A stretch of DNA of 64,000 nucleotides. Source: JBCCDY01 sp039030555 (GTDB lineage: Bacteria > Bacteroidota > Bacteroidia > Cytophagales > Cyclobacteriaceae). The position numbers were made by a program, and so were the translations under genes. The notes under the pieces are model-generated. The model was not told where the DNA came from. It made no database searches and saw only the letters and a list, made by a program, of their open reading frames with translations. Shown in pieces: positions 35,161 to 44,988 of this stretch. The number at the start of each line of letters is the position of its first letter. Positions within the stretch are counted from its first letter, which is position 1. The DNA is taken from NCBI GenBank assembly GCA_039030555.1, contig JBCCDY010000021.1, positions 17,121 through 81,120 on the forward strand. Reading direction: 5' to 3'.

Positions 35161-35535
35161 ATGAGTAAAAATAGTAACGATATAAGATCTTCGGAGACTA
35201 ATCACTTCCAAAAGGTGGGAGATAAGATAAAGGCATTAAGGTTGAAACATAAAATGTCCCAAAGAGGATTTGGTGATCGAACAGGCGTACATTTTACCCA
35301 ATTAGTGAGATATGAAAACGGGAGGGTCTTACCTTCTGCCAAAGTGTTAAACAGGATTTGTGAAAGTATGGAAATACCAACTAGCTATTTTGCTGAAGAG
35401 CTAATTTTCATGGAGAAGGGGAGTATAGAAAATGAAAAGCTAACTGAAATAGCTAAAGCCATTGATTTAATGAAAGGTTTGCCTACAAAGGAAATAAAGC
35501 AAATCAATAAGTTAATGGCTATGGATGCTATATAA
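35161..35535 (+). CDS. XRE-family HTH regulator
   Basis: A 124-residue protein with an N-terminal Cro/CI-type HTH: KIKALRLKHKMSQRGFGDRT (about 23-42), then HFTQLVRYENGRVLPSAKVL. The C-terminal 50 residues are helical with no known domain. It is set apart from the alginate operon by a terminator and stands alone. Target genes are unknown. Confidence 0.85.
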   Translation: MSKNSNDIRSSETNHFQKVGDKIKALRLKHKMSQRGFGDRTGVHFTQLVRYENGRVLPSAKVLNRICESMEIPTSYFAEELIFMEKGSIENEKLTEIAKAIDLMKGLPTKEIKQINKLMAMDAI

Positions 35536-35553
35536 TCAGTAAAGCATCATAAC

Positions 35554-35588
35554 AAAAAAGGCTTGATAAAAACTATCAAGCCTTTTTT
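35554..35588. terminator. Bidirectional intrinsic terminator
   Basis: AAAAAAGGCTTGATA pairs with TATCAAGCCTTTTTT around a short A-rich loop. It ends the XRE gene and, on the other strand, the SGNH gene. Confidence 0.92.
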
Positions 35589-35605
35589 ATGCTTACAACT
35601 ATTAA

Positions 35606-37288
35606 TTAAGGTGCGCCGAAAGGAGCATTTACACCTGGGAAATCTAATGGGTTCACAGTTTGAATAGAAGCTTCAAATGCTTCATTGATTACCGCTATAA
35701 TTTCATTTGCAATCAGAGCATTACCTCTTGGGTTTGCATGGATACCGTCAGTTGACCAAATACTGTTGTATAATTCTTCTTGAGATAAGGAAAGTGGTAC
35801 TAAATTAACTCCACTTACTTCAGTTCCAAGTACACCATCAGCTGCAGCTTGTGCTTCTGGACTAAGTCCTAAACCAGCAGCAGCAGCAGCAGATAAACCA
35901 AATACGTCAGCGAACAATGGACCAACATCAACAAGGAATAAATTAGGTCTGGCTGCCACTTGTTGAGCTATAATTCCATTGTAGGTCGCATACTGTGTGA
36001 TACAAAATACTTGCTCCGCAATAGTTAGTGTTAATGAATCAGGTACTGGAACACCGACTCCAATAGTTGATGTAAGATCTCCAGGAATTGCCTCTGACCC
36101 AATAGTGCCAAGGGCAGTTAATGGGAAGAGGTCGCTTAAACCTGTAGTTGGATCAATGGAAGCTTGCCTTAAATTCGGAAGAATAACTGTTCCCGCAGGA
36201 GCCATAAATGCGGCAGATATGTCCAGATTTTGAGTTATACTATTTTCATCAGTAATTACAGGAGGATTATTGCCAGCTGAAAAATTTATTGTTCTTCTTT
36301 CTAATTCTGCCTGATCAATAAGTTCAAGCTGTAATGCTGCTCCTAAACCCTGGTTATATTCTGCAAAGCCAGCATTCACTGCATCAGCCGTTACTTGGTC
36401 TAAAGGAATTAAATCAATACCTCCCGATAGTTGAGTAACTGTTTGAAAAAATGGAATGATGGTTATAGGAGGTATGTTTAAGATAACTCCGGAGGCTCCA
36501 TTGGCCGATAAATCATTTAGTACATCAGTCAATGCACTAACAAAGGTTGGGACATCGGTTGAAGTACCAGGATCCATTGGGTTAAACGCTTCTCCAGAGG
36601 CTCCTCCGTTAATGGCATAACCCAAGATATCATTAGAACCCAACCAAGCGGTAAAAAAGGTTCCGTTAGCACTTGCAGCATCACCGATCATAGATGCCAT
36701 AGGAGATGATTGAAATGCTCCATAAAATGGATTAAATGCACCATAACCTGGTGTTACCGCATCAACTATTCTTGCACCTGGAACTCCAAAATTGTTTAAG
36801 TCCATTCCAGTATTGGAGGAAAGAGTTAGTGGTGATCCGGGTAAATTTTGGATTGCATCTTCAACAGCTACACCTTCTACCCCGGCTATCGCTTGCAAAG
36901 CAACAGCCAGATCAATAAAAGAACGTCCAACAGGATTTCCTTCCTCATCTATACTTCCAAAACCGTCTCCAGATACTATATCTGGAAAAACAAATGACCC
37001 TCCACCTGCAGCTGAAAACTGCTCTGAGAGGATCACAGGGAAAGAGTTCAATTGGCCTAACGGAAATAGAGCGGCATCAGCAAAGCCAGCAGTCAATGAA
37101 TTACCAATAGCTACATAATTTGTAAAGTCAGCATTTCCAGACATTGGATTTGGAGGAGTCACCGGATCTGGTTGATCTGGTACCAAGGCCAGTCTTTGAT
37201 CTATTAGATCGTCTTCCTCATCACATGAAAACATGAAAGAGGTTCCCAAGAATAATAAGAGGGTATATTTTAAAAATTTCATCTTCAA
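35606..37288 (-). CDS. SGNH/GDSL-family lipoprotein
   Basis: A 560-residue outer-membrane lipoprotein (MFSC, Cys22) of the SGNH hydrolase fold. Block I is GNSLTAG (Ser nucleophile), block III contains LGSNDIL (Asn), and block V is DGIHANPRG (Asp and His). Bacteroidetes often pair such a lipoprotein with the TonB receptor immediately upstream, as here (1-bp gap), suggesting joint action on a lipid or ester substrate. Substrate is not known. A later start at MKFLKY is equally possible. Confidence 0.85.
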   Translation of the reverse strand: MKMKFLKYTLLLFLGTSFMFSCDEEDDLIDQRLALVPDQPDPVTPPNPMSGNADFTNYVAIGNSLTAGFADAALFPLGQLNSFPVILSEQFSAAGGGSFVFPDIVSGDGFGSIDEEGNPVGRSFIDLAVALQAIAGVEGVAVEDAIQNLPGSPLTLSSNTGMDLNNFGVPGARIVDAVTPGYGAFNPFYGAFQSSPMASMIGDAASANGTFFTAWLGSNDILGYAINGGASGEAFNPMDPGTSTDVPTFVSALTDVLNDLSANGASGVILNIPPITIIPFFQTVTQLSGGIDLIPLDQVTADAVNAGFAEYNQGLGAALQLELIDQAELERRTINFSAGNNPPVITDENSITQNLDISAAFMAPAGTVILPNLRQASIDPTTGLSDLFPLTALGTIGSEAIPGDLTSTIGVGVPVPDSLTLTIAEQVFCITQYATYNGIIAQQVAARPNLFLVDVGPLFADVFGLSAAAAAGLGLSPEAQAAADGVLGTEVSGVNLVPLSLSQEELYNSIWSTDGIHANPRGNALIANEIIAVINEAFEASIQTVNPLDFPGVNAPFGAP

Positions 37289-37289
37289 T

Positions 37290-40145
37290 TTAATTTAGGA
37301 ATTGATCAAATGTAATCTGTAGATAATAAATAGCTCCAAGCCTCGGGTTCGCAAAACTTGTTGTATAACGCTCATTTAAAAGATTGCTACCGCCTATTTT
37401 AAAAGTAGACTTTAAGCTTGGCATTTTATAGCTTATTTGAGCATCTAGAGTTCCGAATTCTGGTATTACACCTGTTCCAATAGCAGACTCCCATAAAAAA
37501 GCCTGTTGCCATCTCCAGGTTACATTAAAACCTATGTTTTCTATCACTTCTCTATTGCTAAATCCCAGATTATAGCGATATCTCGGAGTATTAAACTGGG
37601 CATTAAAGCCTTGAGCTGTTAGGTCACTCTGAGAGATTAATTCATTAAATGAAACATTTCCACTTGCCCTAAAGCCTCTTGGAAGAGAATATTCCAATCC
37701 AAGTGCCCAACCTTGTGATTCCACATTACCATCAGCGTTGATATCAAATCCGAAACGTTGAACCCTTCCTCCTTCTATATCTTGAGCAATAATTGCTGCT
37801 TGCCCTTCTGCTGAAGTAGGATTGAATCCTCCACCAACGGGGTCAAATCCATCTCTAGGCTGCAAATCAGCTGTGCTTACCGCTTGACTCAAGTCAATTT
37901 CAGCTATAAAATCTTGATAAATGCTATAGTAATAATAAGCATCAACTAACAATTTGCCATCAAATAATAAGCCCTTATACCCGATTTCAAAAGTATTTAT
38001 CTTTTCTGTTTCGAACTCATCAGAAACCCTTGTTTCAACTTCCAAACTTTCAGCTGGTGCTAATCCTGCCCTAATGGCATTAAGGTCAGCAGTATTATAA
38101 ACAGCATTGGTTTCAAGGCCAAAACGATCTACCAAAAGCCTGTTACTACCAATTAACCTCCTTGTAGTTACGTCGAGATCGATAAATTGGTCTTGAGTGG
38201 TTGGGATGCGGAAACCTCTTTGAAATGAACCTCTAATATTATGATTTCCGGCAATTGTGAAAACAGCCGAACCTCTTGGGGAAAATTGCCCATCAAAATT
38301 TTCGTTTTTATCATAACGTCCAGATGCTTGAAGCTTTAAGCGATCTTCAAGAAAACTCTTACTAAATTGAACGTAAGCTCCCCACTCATTGATGTCAATT
38401 TCTTCTCCACTATTATCGAGTGCAAATAAGGTACCGTCTGAAACCAAATTATACCTTCTGAAGTTTGCTCCTGCTACAATATCAACTTCATCTACTAACT
38501 CCTGAAAATTATAACTACCCTCAGCGTGCCATAAACCGGTCTCATCCTGGAATCGCGCACCACCTACATCCTCGAATGTCTGTTCACCTATGGTCACATC
38601 TCTAACATCTCCAATTGGTATATCCCTAATCGCATTGAAAAGGCCATCGAATACTGGGCTGCCTGGCTGAGGTTGCTGAGAATCTGCAAATGCCCTGGCA
38701 AATGCATGAGAGGCATCAATTGATTGACCTTGGTTTACCCTGGCATCAAGTAAACCTCCAATATAGTTTGGTATGTAGACATTTTGATTAATTATAGAGG
38801 CCAAAGTATTTGCAGCATAACTATCACCAGATGCTTCCTGAGTAGTATAGGCCCTTACATACCAGTTTGGATTACGCAATTCTAATTTTGCGGTATAGAT
38901 TCTAAAACCATCTAATACGAAGCGGTCATTAGCAGTGTACACCGTACTTCCTGAACCCCAATTAAATTGCCCTATTGCTTCCAAATTATCATTAAGCCTG
39001 TAGTGTAACGCTCCACCTAGTTTTATACTTTCAGTTGTGTTATCCACAAAAGAGCTTTCAGAATAGCCTGTTGGGGAGAAAAGTCTGTCTTCTAAGTTCG
39101 GAAAAAATGAATTAAAAGTTTCTCCAAGAACAATGTTAGGGTCAAATGCAAAGTCTCCATAAACATTAACACCGTCAAACGTTCTGTTACCGGGCGATCT
39201 TCCATCTTCTCCAGCCTCAACAACACCACCAAATTGGTCTCTCTCATCAACTCCTCTAAAATCTTCGGCTTGTAAATAAGAAGCCGTTACCTTAAAAGCA
39301 AATTTATTGTTAAAGGCTTTCGCATATCTTATTCCATAATCCTGATAAAAGGCCAAGTCATCATCTTCTTCATCAACGTGGTTTAGTCCTGTTTTTGAAT
39401 AGGCACTTAATCCTTGGTACTCAAATGGGCTTTTACTGTTTAGAAGTAAAATTCCCTGAATGGCGTTAGGTCCATAAAGGGCAGAGGCGGCTCCGGGAAT
39501 TAATTCAGCACTTTCTAAGTCAAGATCATTGATACCTACAATATTTCCGACAGGGAAGTTTAACCCAGGAGCTTGATTATCAATACCATCAATGAGTTGA
39601 ACAAACCTGGTATTACCATTCGCTCCAAATCCGCGTGTATTTATTGATTTAAAAGTTAAACTCTGCGTACTAAAATCTACCCCTTTTAAATTTCCTAATG
39701 CTTCATAAAAGGAAGGCGCCGCAGTTTCTTGTATAGCTAGTATGTCAAGCTTTTCGATTGTAACTGGTGATTCGAGAATACTTTCTTGAACCCTGGAAGC
39801 AGAAATAACAACCTCTTGCCCTAAAAAAGCCTGCTCTTCCATCGAAATGGATAATCCCTGAACGTTAGATTGAGTGATATCCAGTTCCTGGGCTGCAAAA
39901 CCAATAATTGAAAATACCAGAGTTAAAGGGGGAGCTTCTTTTGTTGATAATTCAAAATTACCATCGAAATCGGTGATCGTTCCAATCACCTTTCCCTTCA
40001 CTACGATGTTCACACCTACCAATGGCTCTCCCGAACTAGCTTCGATAATAGTTCCGGATATGGTGGTCTGACCATAGGAGGTGAAACATACAGCCATTAC
40101 AAGCATCAAGAGTGTAAGGCGTTTAAGAGTAAAAATTTTTCCCAT
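37290..40145 (-). CDS. TonB-dependent receptor with carboxypeptidase-like domain
   Basis: A 951-residue outer-membrane receptor. Signal peptide ends FTSYGQ, followed by a CarboxypepD_reg domain (SGTIIEASSGEPLVGVNI), plug (GVDFSTQSLTFKSINTRGFG) and a barrel that ends YLQITFDQFLN. There is no SusD-type partner; the SGNH lipoprotein follows directly instead. ATG giving MGKIFTLKR is chosen over an ATG 14 codons upstream, as the first gives a standard signal peptide. Substrate not known; not part of the alginate locus on the opposite strand. Confidence 0.9.
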   Translation of the reverse strand: MGKIFTLKRLTLLMLVMAVCFTSYGQTTISGTIIEASSGEPLVGVNIVVKGKVIGTITDFDGNFELSTKEAPPLTLVFSIIGFAAQELDITQSNVQGLSISMEEQAFLGQEVVISASRVQESILESPVTIEKLDILAIQETAAPSFYEALGNLKGVDFSTQSLTFKSINTRGFGANGNTRFVQLIDGIDNQAPGLNFPVGNIVGINDLDLESAELIPGAASALYGPNAIQGILLLNSKSPFEYQGLSAYSKTGLNHVDEEDDDLAFYQDYGIRYAKAFNNKFAFKVTASYLQAEDFRGVDERDQFGGVVEAGEDGRSPGNRTFDGVNVYGDFAFDPNIVLGETFNSFFPNLEDRLFSPTGYSESSFVDNTTESIKLGGALHYRLNDNLEAIGQFNWGSGSTVYTANDRFVLDGFRIYTAKLELRNPNWYVRAYTTQEASGDSYAANTLASIINQNVYIPNYIGGLLDARVNQGQSIDASHAFARAFADSQQPQPGSPVFDGLFNAIRDIPIGDVRDVTIGEQTFEDVGGARFQDETGLWHAEGSYNFQELVDEVDIVAGANFRRYNLVSDGTLFALDNSGEEIDINEWGAYVQFSKSFLEDRLKLQASGRYDKNENFDGQFSPRGSAVFTIAGNHNIRGSFQRGFRIPTTQDQFIDLDVTTRRLIGSNRLLVDRFGLETNAVYNTADLNAIRAGLAPAESLEVETRVSDEFETEKINTFEIGYKGLLFDGKLLVDAYYYYSIYQDFIAEIDLSQAVSTADLQPRDGFDPVGGGFNPTSAEGQAAIIAQDIEGGRVQRFGFDINADGNVESQGWALGLEYSLPRGFRASGNVSFNELISQSDLTAQGFNAQFNTPRYRYNLGFSNREVIENIGFNVTWRWQQAFLWESAIGTGVIPEFGTLDAQISYKMPSLKSTFKIGGSNLLNERYTTSFANPRLGAIYYLQITFDQFLN

Positions 40146-40351
40146 GCGTTGTTTAAAGTTTCGTTTGAAGAAAATGATTGTAACCATCAGTATATATATT
40201 ACTTATAGTGATAGTAACATTTCAAAATTTCAATAATAATAGAGGAAAAATTGGAATATATCAATCCTATAACGATTGCAAGGCGATTAATTTTTATTTT
40301 TTGAACGATTATTAATTAGGAGTGGAATAATAACTAGTGTTTACAAAAAAA

Positions 40352-40687
40352 TTATTTAGACTGTTCCTTTTTCAGGTGTTCAACAAAATTATCGCAGAGG
40401 GTATTCATTTCTGAGGCCATGTATTCATCACCTGTCGAATTTAGAATACTTTGAGCTAGGCCTCCAATCATGTCCACATAGAATTTCTTCATTTCATCTA
40501 CAGGCATTTCTTTAGTCCAGAGGTCTATACGAAGGCTGTTTTTCTGATCATGATCCCATATCGATAAAGAAATGGCTTTGGATTCGGAGTCACTCGGATT
40601 ATCCTTATCGTCTGCATTCCAATGTATTTTTTCAGGAATGTTTTCTTCATCAAGTTCTATTGTAAAATTAATTTCTGATTTTTTCAT
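40352..40687 (-). CDS. gldC: Gliding motility protein GldC
   Basis: A 111-residue soluble protein whose sequence (SEINFTIELDEENIPEKIHW, and DLWTKEMPVDEMKKFYVDM) matches GldC, a small conserved Bacteroidetes factor associated with gliding and type IX secretion. Consistent with a T9SS-bearing organism that also encodes a T9SS-sorted lyase in this window. It is read with the scoAB genes on the same strand but with 65 bp between them. Confidence 0.88.
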   Translation of the reverse strand: MKKSEINFTIELDEENIPEKIHWNADDKDNPSDSESKAISLSIWDHDQKNSLRIDLWTKEMPVDEMKKFYVDMIGGLAQSILNSTGDEYMASEMNTLCDNFVEHLKKEQSK

Positions 40688-40751
40688 AGGATAAAATTAT
40701 GGATAAACCGTCTGGCAGTAAAGTTTAAAAAATAGATATGAAGAGATATGA

Positions 40752-41411
40752 TTAACTGATCGACATTTCAGGAATCTCCCCTGAAACTGAAAGTTTTCCT
40801 TGAGTGGCATTTTTTATTTCATCAACTGAAACTCCAGGTGCCCGTTCTTTCAAAATAAAGCCTAACTCTTGGTCGACTTCAATCACGGCTAAATCAGTCA
40901 CAATTTTCGTAACACATTTGACTCCGGTCAAAGGTAAACTACATTCTTTTAGCAGTTTAGAGTTCCCTGATCGGTCACAATGTTGCATAGCCACAATAAT
41001 GTTATCGGCGCTGGCTACTAAATCCATAGCTCCACCCATTCCCTTCACCATTTTTCCCGGTATTTTCCAGTTTGCAATATCACCTTGCTCAGAGACTTGC
41101 ATGGCTCCGAGAATGGTTAAGTGAACGTGGCCTCCTCGAATCATACTGAAACTTTCGGAAGAGTTAAATAATACTGACCCTGGAAGCATTGTTATGGTTT
41201 GTTTTCCAGCATTGATCAGATCGGCATCTACTTCATTTTCTTGTGGAAAAGGACCCATGCCTAAAAGTCCGTTTTCAGATTGAAGAACTACGCTGATATC
41301 TTCTGGTATATAATTGGCGACTAAGGTCGGAATTCCAATTCCAAGATTGATGTACGATCCGTCCTCTACTTCTTGAGATATACGTTTTGCTATTCCAGTT
41401 TTATCTAACAT
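40752..41411 (-). CDS. scoB: 3-oxoacid CoA-transferase subunit B
   Basis: A 219-residue beta subunit of succinyl-CoA:3-ketoacid CoA-transferase. The catalytic Glu is in LQSENGLLGMGPFP, and GGHVHLTILGAMQV matches the family. The alpha subunit gene scoA is upstream but interrupted from it by a four-helix-bundle ORF, while scoA and scoB are normally adjacent. Confidence 0.95.
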   Translation of the reverse strand: MLDKTGIAKRISQEVEDGSYINLGIGIPTLVANYIPEDISVVLQSENGLLGMGPFPQENEVDADLINAGKQTITMLPGSVLFNSSESFSMIRGGHVHLTILGAMQVSEQGDIANWKIPGKMVKGMGGAMDLVASADNIIVAMQHCDRSGNSKLLKECSLPLTGVKCVTKIVTDLAVIEVDQELGFILKERAPGVSVDEIKNATQGKLSVSGEIPEMSIS

Positions 41412-41420
41412 AAACTAAAG

Positions 41421-41819
41421 CTAATTTGAAGATTTTGTAATTTGGAAATTTGAAGAGCTATCTACTTTAAGTTTTCTTTTTGAAGACGAAATGATCTTGG
41501 ATATTATTTTAATAATAGAGTGAATTTCAATTAGTAATTCTTCTGAAGAAGGATATCCAGGCGCTTCTTTGCAAAGCTCTAACCAATAAGAAGTTTCATC
41601 AGCTTCTTTAGCTGCGATTTTCAACTTATGAATAAAATCAGCAAGACTTTCAGCATTTTGAGACTCTCTTATGTTTGCTCCTAAGGATGTACCTGATCTT
41701 AGAATTTGTCTAGCCAAAACGAATTTTTTTTCTTCTTCAAGCCGATTAGAAAACTTTAATACTTTCAAAGCAAATTGAAAGCTTAGATCGACAATAAGAT
41801 TTTCTTTATCGTTTCTCAC
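41421..41819 (-). CDS. Four-helix-bundle (S23/IVS-like) protein inserted between scoA and scoB
   Basis: A small protein of the four-helix-bundle family seen as IVS ORFs in 23S rRNA genes and as stand-alone genes: NLIVDLSFQFALKVLKFSN, then RQILRSGTSLGANIRES and KLKIAAKEADETSYWLELC. The GTG start gives 132 residues; a TTG 14 codons upstream is possible but would extend the protein into one of the flanking direct repeats. Function is unknown. The gene sits in the middle of a two-subunit operon, only 9 bp from scoB, which is an unusual position. A selfish or translocating element is possible. Confidence 0.8.
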   Translation of the reverse strand: MRNDKENLIVDLSFQFALKVLKFSNRLEEEKKFVLARQILRSGTSLGANIRESQNAESLADFIHKLKIAAKEADETSYWLELCKEAPGYPSSEELLIEIHSIIKIISKIISSSKRKLKVDSSSNFQITKSSN

Positions 41820-41846
41820 TGTTAAGAGATTTGGAGATTTTATAAT
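41423..41846 (-). repeat. 19-bp direct repeats flanking the four-helix-bundle gene
   Basis: AATTTGAAGATTTTGTAAT (41423-41441) and GATTTGGAGATTTTATAAT (41828-41846) match at 16 of 19 positions in the same orientation. They lie at the 3' end and just before the GTG start of the inserted gene. They may mark the boundaries of an inserted unit. Confidence 0.6.
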
Positions 41847-41877
41847 TTTCAAATTGAGCAACCATCAAATTATCAAA

Positions 41878-42570
41878 TCATTTAGTAGTCCTTTGTTCTA
41901 TTCGTTTTTCGTAATTCACACCTTTAAATATTCTCTGAACATATATTCCGGGAGTATGAATTTGATTTGGATCTAATTCGCCTGGTTCAACAAGCTCTTC
42001 GACTTCAGCTACAGTGATTTTACCTGCTGCGGCCATCATCGGGTTAAAATTTCTAGCTGTTCCTTTGTAAATGAGATTTCCAGAAGTATCGCCTTTCCAA
42101 GCTTTAACAAATGAAAAATCAGCTTTAAGCCATTTTTCCAGGAGGTACATTTTTCCATCGAACTCCCTGGTTTCTTTGCCTTCCGCTACTTCTGTTCCAT
42201 ATCCTGCTGGGGTGAAGAAAGCTGGAATACCTGCTCCGCCAGCGCGGACTCTTTCAGCTAGTGTTCCTTGTGGAATAAGATCGACTTCGAGTTCTCCAGA
42301 TAATAATTGCCTTTCGAATTCTGCGTTTTCCCCTACATAAGAGGAAATCATTTTCTTAACCTGTTTTGACTTCAACAGTAAGCCTATTCCAAAATCGTCT
42401 ACTCCTGCATTATTTGAAATGCAAGTAAGGTTTTTAGCTCCTAGCTTTAACAGGGCAGATATGCTGTTCTCAGGAATACCACAAAGCCCAAAGCCTCCGA
42501 GCATTAATGTATTTCCTTCTGAAACACCTTGAATGGCTATATCTGCATTATCGACTACTTTATTGATCAC
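41878..42570 (-). CDS. scoA: 3-oxoacid CoA-transferase subunit A
   Basis: A 230-residue alpha subunit of succinyl-CoA:3-ketoacid CoA-transferase. The family motif LMLGGFGLCGIPEN (CoA-binding region), and GTLAERVRAGGAGIPAFFTP, are present. It starts the scoA - insert - scoB group read on the minus strand. The pair is expected to act in ketone-body or short-chain acid use. Confidence 0.95.
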   Translation of the reverse strand: MINKVVDNADIAIQGVSEGNTLMLGGFGLCGIPENSISALLKLGAKNLTCISNNAGVDDFGIGLLLKSKQVKKMISSYVGENAEFERQLLSGELEVDLIPQGTLAERVRAGGAGIPAFFTPAGYGTEVAEGKETREFDGKMYLLEKWLKADFSFVKAWKGDTSGNLIYKGTARNFNPMMAAAGKITVAEVEELVEPGELDPNQIHTPGIYVQRIFKGVNYEKRIEQRTTK

Positions 42571-42597
42571 CAGTTTTTTTACTTAAATATAAATATT

Positions 42598-43524
42598 TCA
42601 GCTATTCAAAATAGTTCTGGCTTTTTGGTCATCCTTTTTCATTTGCTCAATAAGCTTGGTTATATCATCGAATTTCACTTCATCCCTAATGTATTCTACG
42701 AACTCTATTTTGATTTCTTCACCATAAATATCCTGCTCAAAATCAAAGATGTGGACTTCTATTCGAAGGTCTTTACCCTCAAAAGTAGGCCTCATTCCAA
42801 TACTGGTTACAGAAAGGTATGCTTTACTTTTTAGAAAAACCTTTGTGGCATAAATGCCTTTTCCAGGTATCAGCTTTTCCGCAAATAAAACTTTTACATT
42901 TGCGGTTGGATATCCTAATGTTCTACCTATTTGATCTCCTTTTACAACTATGCCACTCAAGGAGTAGTTGTAAGTGAGATATTTTGATACCAGCTCAAGT
43001 TCTCCATTATTTAGTGCATTTCGGATTTTTGTAGAGCTAACTGATATTTCATCGATATCTTGTTTCGGGATTTCTTCAATCTTAAAACCAAAAGAATGCT
43101 GTCTTTCTTTCAGATAGTCGAAGCCACCTTCTCTGTTTTTTCCAAAACGATGATCATAGCCTATAACGAGATGTTTAGTTCCTAGCCCTTCGATCAATAT
43201 GCTTTTTATGAAATCGAGAGAACTCATTTCACTAAAACCTCTGGTGAAACTGATCTTAACTAGATGATCGATACCGAATTTTTCTATTCTCTCTGCTTTT
43301 TCTTCGAAGCTGTTTAAGAGCTTGAAGTTATCTTTAGGGTTTATTATGAATCTAGGATGGGGCCAAAATGTAAGAACTACAGATTCTCCGCCCGATACCT
43401 TGGCAATTTCATAAACCCTATTCAATATCTTTTGATGGCCGAAATGGACACCATCGAAGGTTCCGCTGGTCACAACGGCATTATGTAGTTTTTTGAAAGT
43501 TTCTATTCCCTCATGTACCTTCAT
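42598..43524 (-). CDS. ribF: Bifunctional riboflavin kinase/FAD synthetase
   Basis: A 308-residue enzyme making FMN and FAD. The N-terminal nucleotidyltransferase has TSGTFDGVHFGHQKIL (about 19-34) and the C-terminal kinase has GRTLGYPTANVKV. It overlaps the truB stop by one base and belongs to a conserved ftsX-DUF3098-uppP-truB-ribF block. Confidence 0.96.
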   Translation of the reverse strand: MKVHEGIETFKKLHNAVVTSGTFDGVHFGHQKILNRVYEIAKVSGGESVVLTFWPHPRFIINPKDNFKLLNSFEEKAERIEKFGIDHLVKISFTRGFSEMSSLDFIKSILIEGLGTKHLVIGYDHRFGKNREGGFDYLKERQHSFGFKIEEIPKQDIDEISVSSTKIRNALNNGELELVSKYLTYNYSLSGIVVKGDQIGRTLGYPTANVKVLFAEKLIPGKGIYATKVFLKSKAYLSVTSIGMRPTFEGKDLRIEVHIFDFEQDIYGEEIKIEFVEYIRDEVKFDDITKLIEQMKKDDQKARTILNS

Positions 43525-44207
43525 CAGACACTGAATTTTTGAATCAATTCGTTTAACTGATAAGCTTCAGAGACTTTAAAGTTTCCTATAGCCGTACGTT
43601 TTAAACTCGTCATTGTAGCTCCGCAACCTAAACATTCACCAATATCTCTAACCAGACTTCTGATGTATGTGCCCTTACTACATTTGACCTTGAAACTAAT
43701 TTCCGGAAAATTAGAATCCTCTAAACTTAAGTTTTCAATAACAACCGTTTTGGCCTCCAACTTTATTTTAGATCCTTCTCGTGCATACTCATAGGCTCGC
43801 TTCCCATTCAATTTGACAGCAGAAAATAAAGGAGGAACTTGTTGTATTTCACCTATGAACTGCTGTCCACAAGCTTGTATGTTTTCAGCTTTCACATTTT
43901 CTGTAGAGTTGATTTCTTCAAATTCTGTTTCTAAATCATACGATGGGGAAACTTTCCCCAAAATCAGAGTTCCTTCGTACTCTTTCGTAAGACTTTGAAA
44001 ATTATTGATTTCTTTCGTTTTCTTACCGGTACATAAAATAAGGAGACCAGTTGCTAGCGGATCTAAAGTGCCTGCATGGCCTATTTTTTTTATTTTGAGA
44101 CGATTCCGAATTTTTTTAACAACTCCAAAGGAAGTCCATTCATAAGGCTTATCTATTAAGATAACCTCACCGGAGACGAAATCTGGCTGTTCAGGAAGCA
44201 CCGACAA
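43524..44207 (-). CDS. truB: tRNA pseudouridine(55) synthase TruB
   Basis: A 227-residue RNA-modifying enzyme. The catalytic Asp is in GHAGTLDPLATGLL (about 41-54). Starts at TTG or at the GTG two codons later, both inside the uppP 3' end (overlap up to 17 bp), consistent with tight coupling. The C-terminal PUA region is reduced, as in other bacterial short forms. Confidence 0.95.
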   Translation of the reverse strand: MSVLPEQPDFVSGEVILIDKPYEWTSFGVVKKIRNRLKIKKIGHAGTLDPLATGLLILCTGKKTKEINNFQSLTKEYEGTLILGKVSPSYDLETEFEEINSTENVKAENIQACGQQFIGEIQQVPPLFSAVKLNGKRAYEYAREGSKIKLEAKTVVIENLSLEDSNFPEISFKVKCSKGTYIRSLVRDIGECLGCGATMTSLKRTAIGNFKVSEAYQLNELIQKFSV

Positions 44208-44988
44208 TGATAGAAATTATTCCTATTGCAAAACAATAGATTGCGAAATAATAAAGCTTTCCCTTTCTCACCAGGTTTACCATCCAGTTACAGGCAAAAA
44301 GCCCTGAAATAAAAGCAGATATAAATCCAATAAGAAGTGCTGTGGTACCGATTTGGTTTTGATGACCAGAATCTCCCAAGAACTTTATAGTTTTTAAAAG
44401 AGAGGCTCCAAGAATGGGAATAAGAACCATTAAAAATGAAAACTTTGTAGCTTCTTTTTTATCAATTTTAAGTAGTATTGATGAAGCTATTGTAGCACCA
44501 GATCTTGAAATACCCGGCATAATGGCTAATGCTTGAGCTATACCTACAATGATTGCTTTTCCACTGCTTATTTCTTTTGACCCACTAACAGGAGCATAAT
44601 GAGTAAAGGTTAGGAGCAATCCGGTTATAAGCAACATGAAACCAACCATTAAAATTTTGCCACTAAAGAGTAACTCGATTTGCTCTTCGAAGAGTAAGCC
44701 TACTATGGCAACCGGAACGGACGATAACACAATGTTTTTAATAAATCTAGTCTCATAATTCCAGTGGAATACGAAAAGATTGTTAAAAAGAGCTGCTATA
44801 TCTTTTCGGAAAACCACAATAGTGCTTGCTGCCGTTGCGCCATGCACTACTACACTGAAAAGCAGACTTTCTGAATTTTGAACATTTAAAATAGCTGAAA
44901 ATAGCTCTAGGTGCCCACTGCTGCTTATAGGAAGAAATTCTGTAAGACCTTGAACGAGCCCCAGAATTACTGCCTCAATAACGCTCAT
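44191..44988 (-). CDS. uppP: Undecaprenyl-diphosphatase UppP
   Basis: A 265-residue inner-membrane enzyme that recycles the lipid carrier for peptidoglycan and is linked to bacitracin resistance. Signature LVQGLTEFLPISSSGHLEL (about 12-30) and MPGISRSGATI. Overlaps the DUF3098 gene upstream by 4 bases. Confidence 0.96.
   Translation of the reverse strand: MSVIEAVILGLVQGLTEFLPISSSGHLELFSAILNVQNSESLLFSVVVHGATAASTIVVFRKDIAALFNNLFVFHWNYETRFIKNIVLSSVPVAIVGLLFEEQIELLFSGKILMVGFMLLITGLLLTFTHYAPVSGSKEISSGKAIIVGIAQALAIMPGISRSGATIASSILLKIDKKEATKFSFLMVLIPILGASLLKTIKFLGDSGHQNQIGTTALLIGFISAFISGLFACNWMVNLVRKGKLYYFAIYCFAIGIISIIVGAS

Noticed and set aside
35606..40145. Adding the SGNH lipoprotein and TonB receptor to the alginate locus
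   Set aside because: They are on the opposite strand behind two terminators, have no SusD partner and carry no glycan-lyase context.
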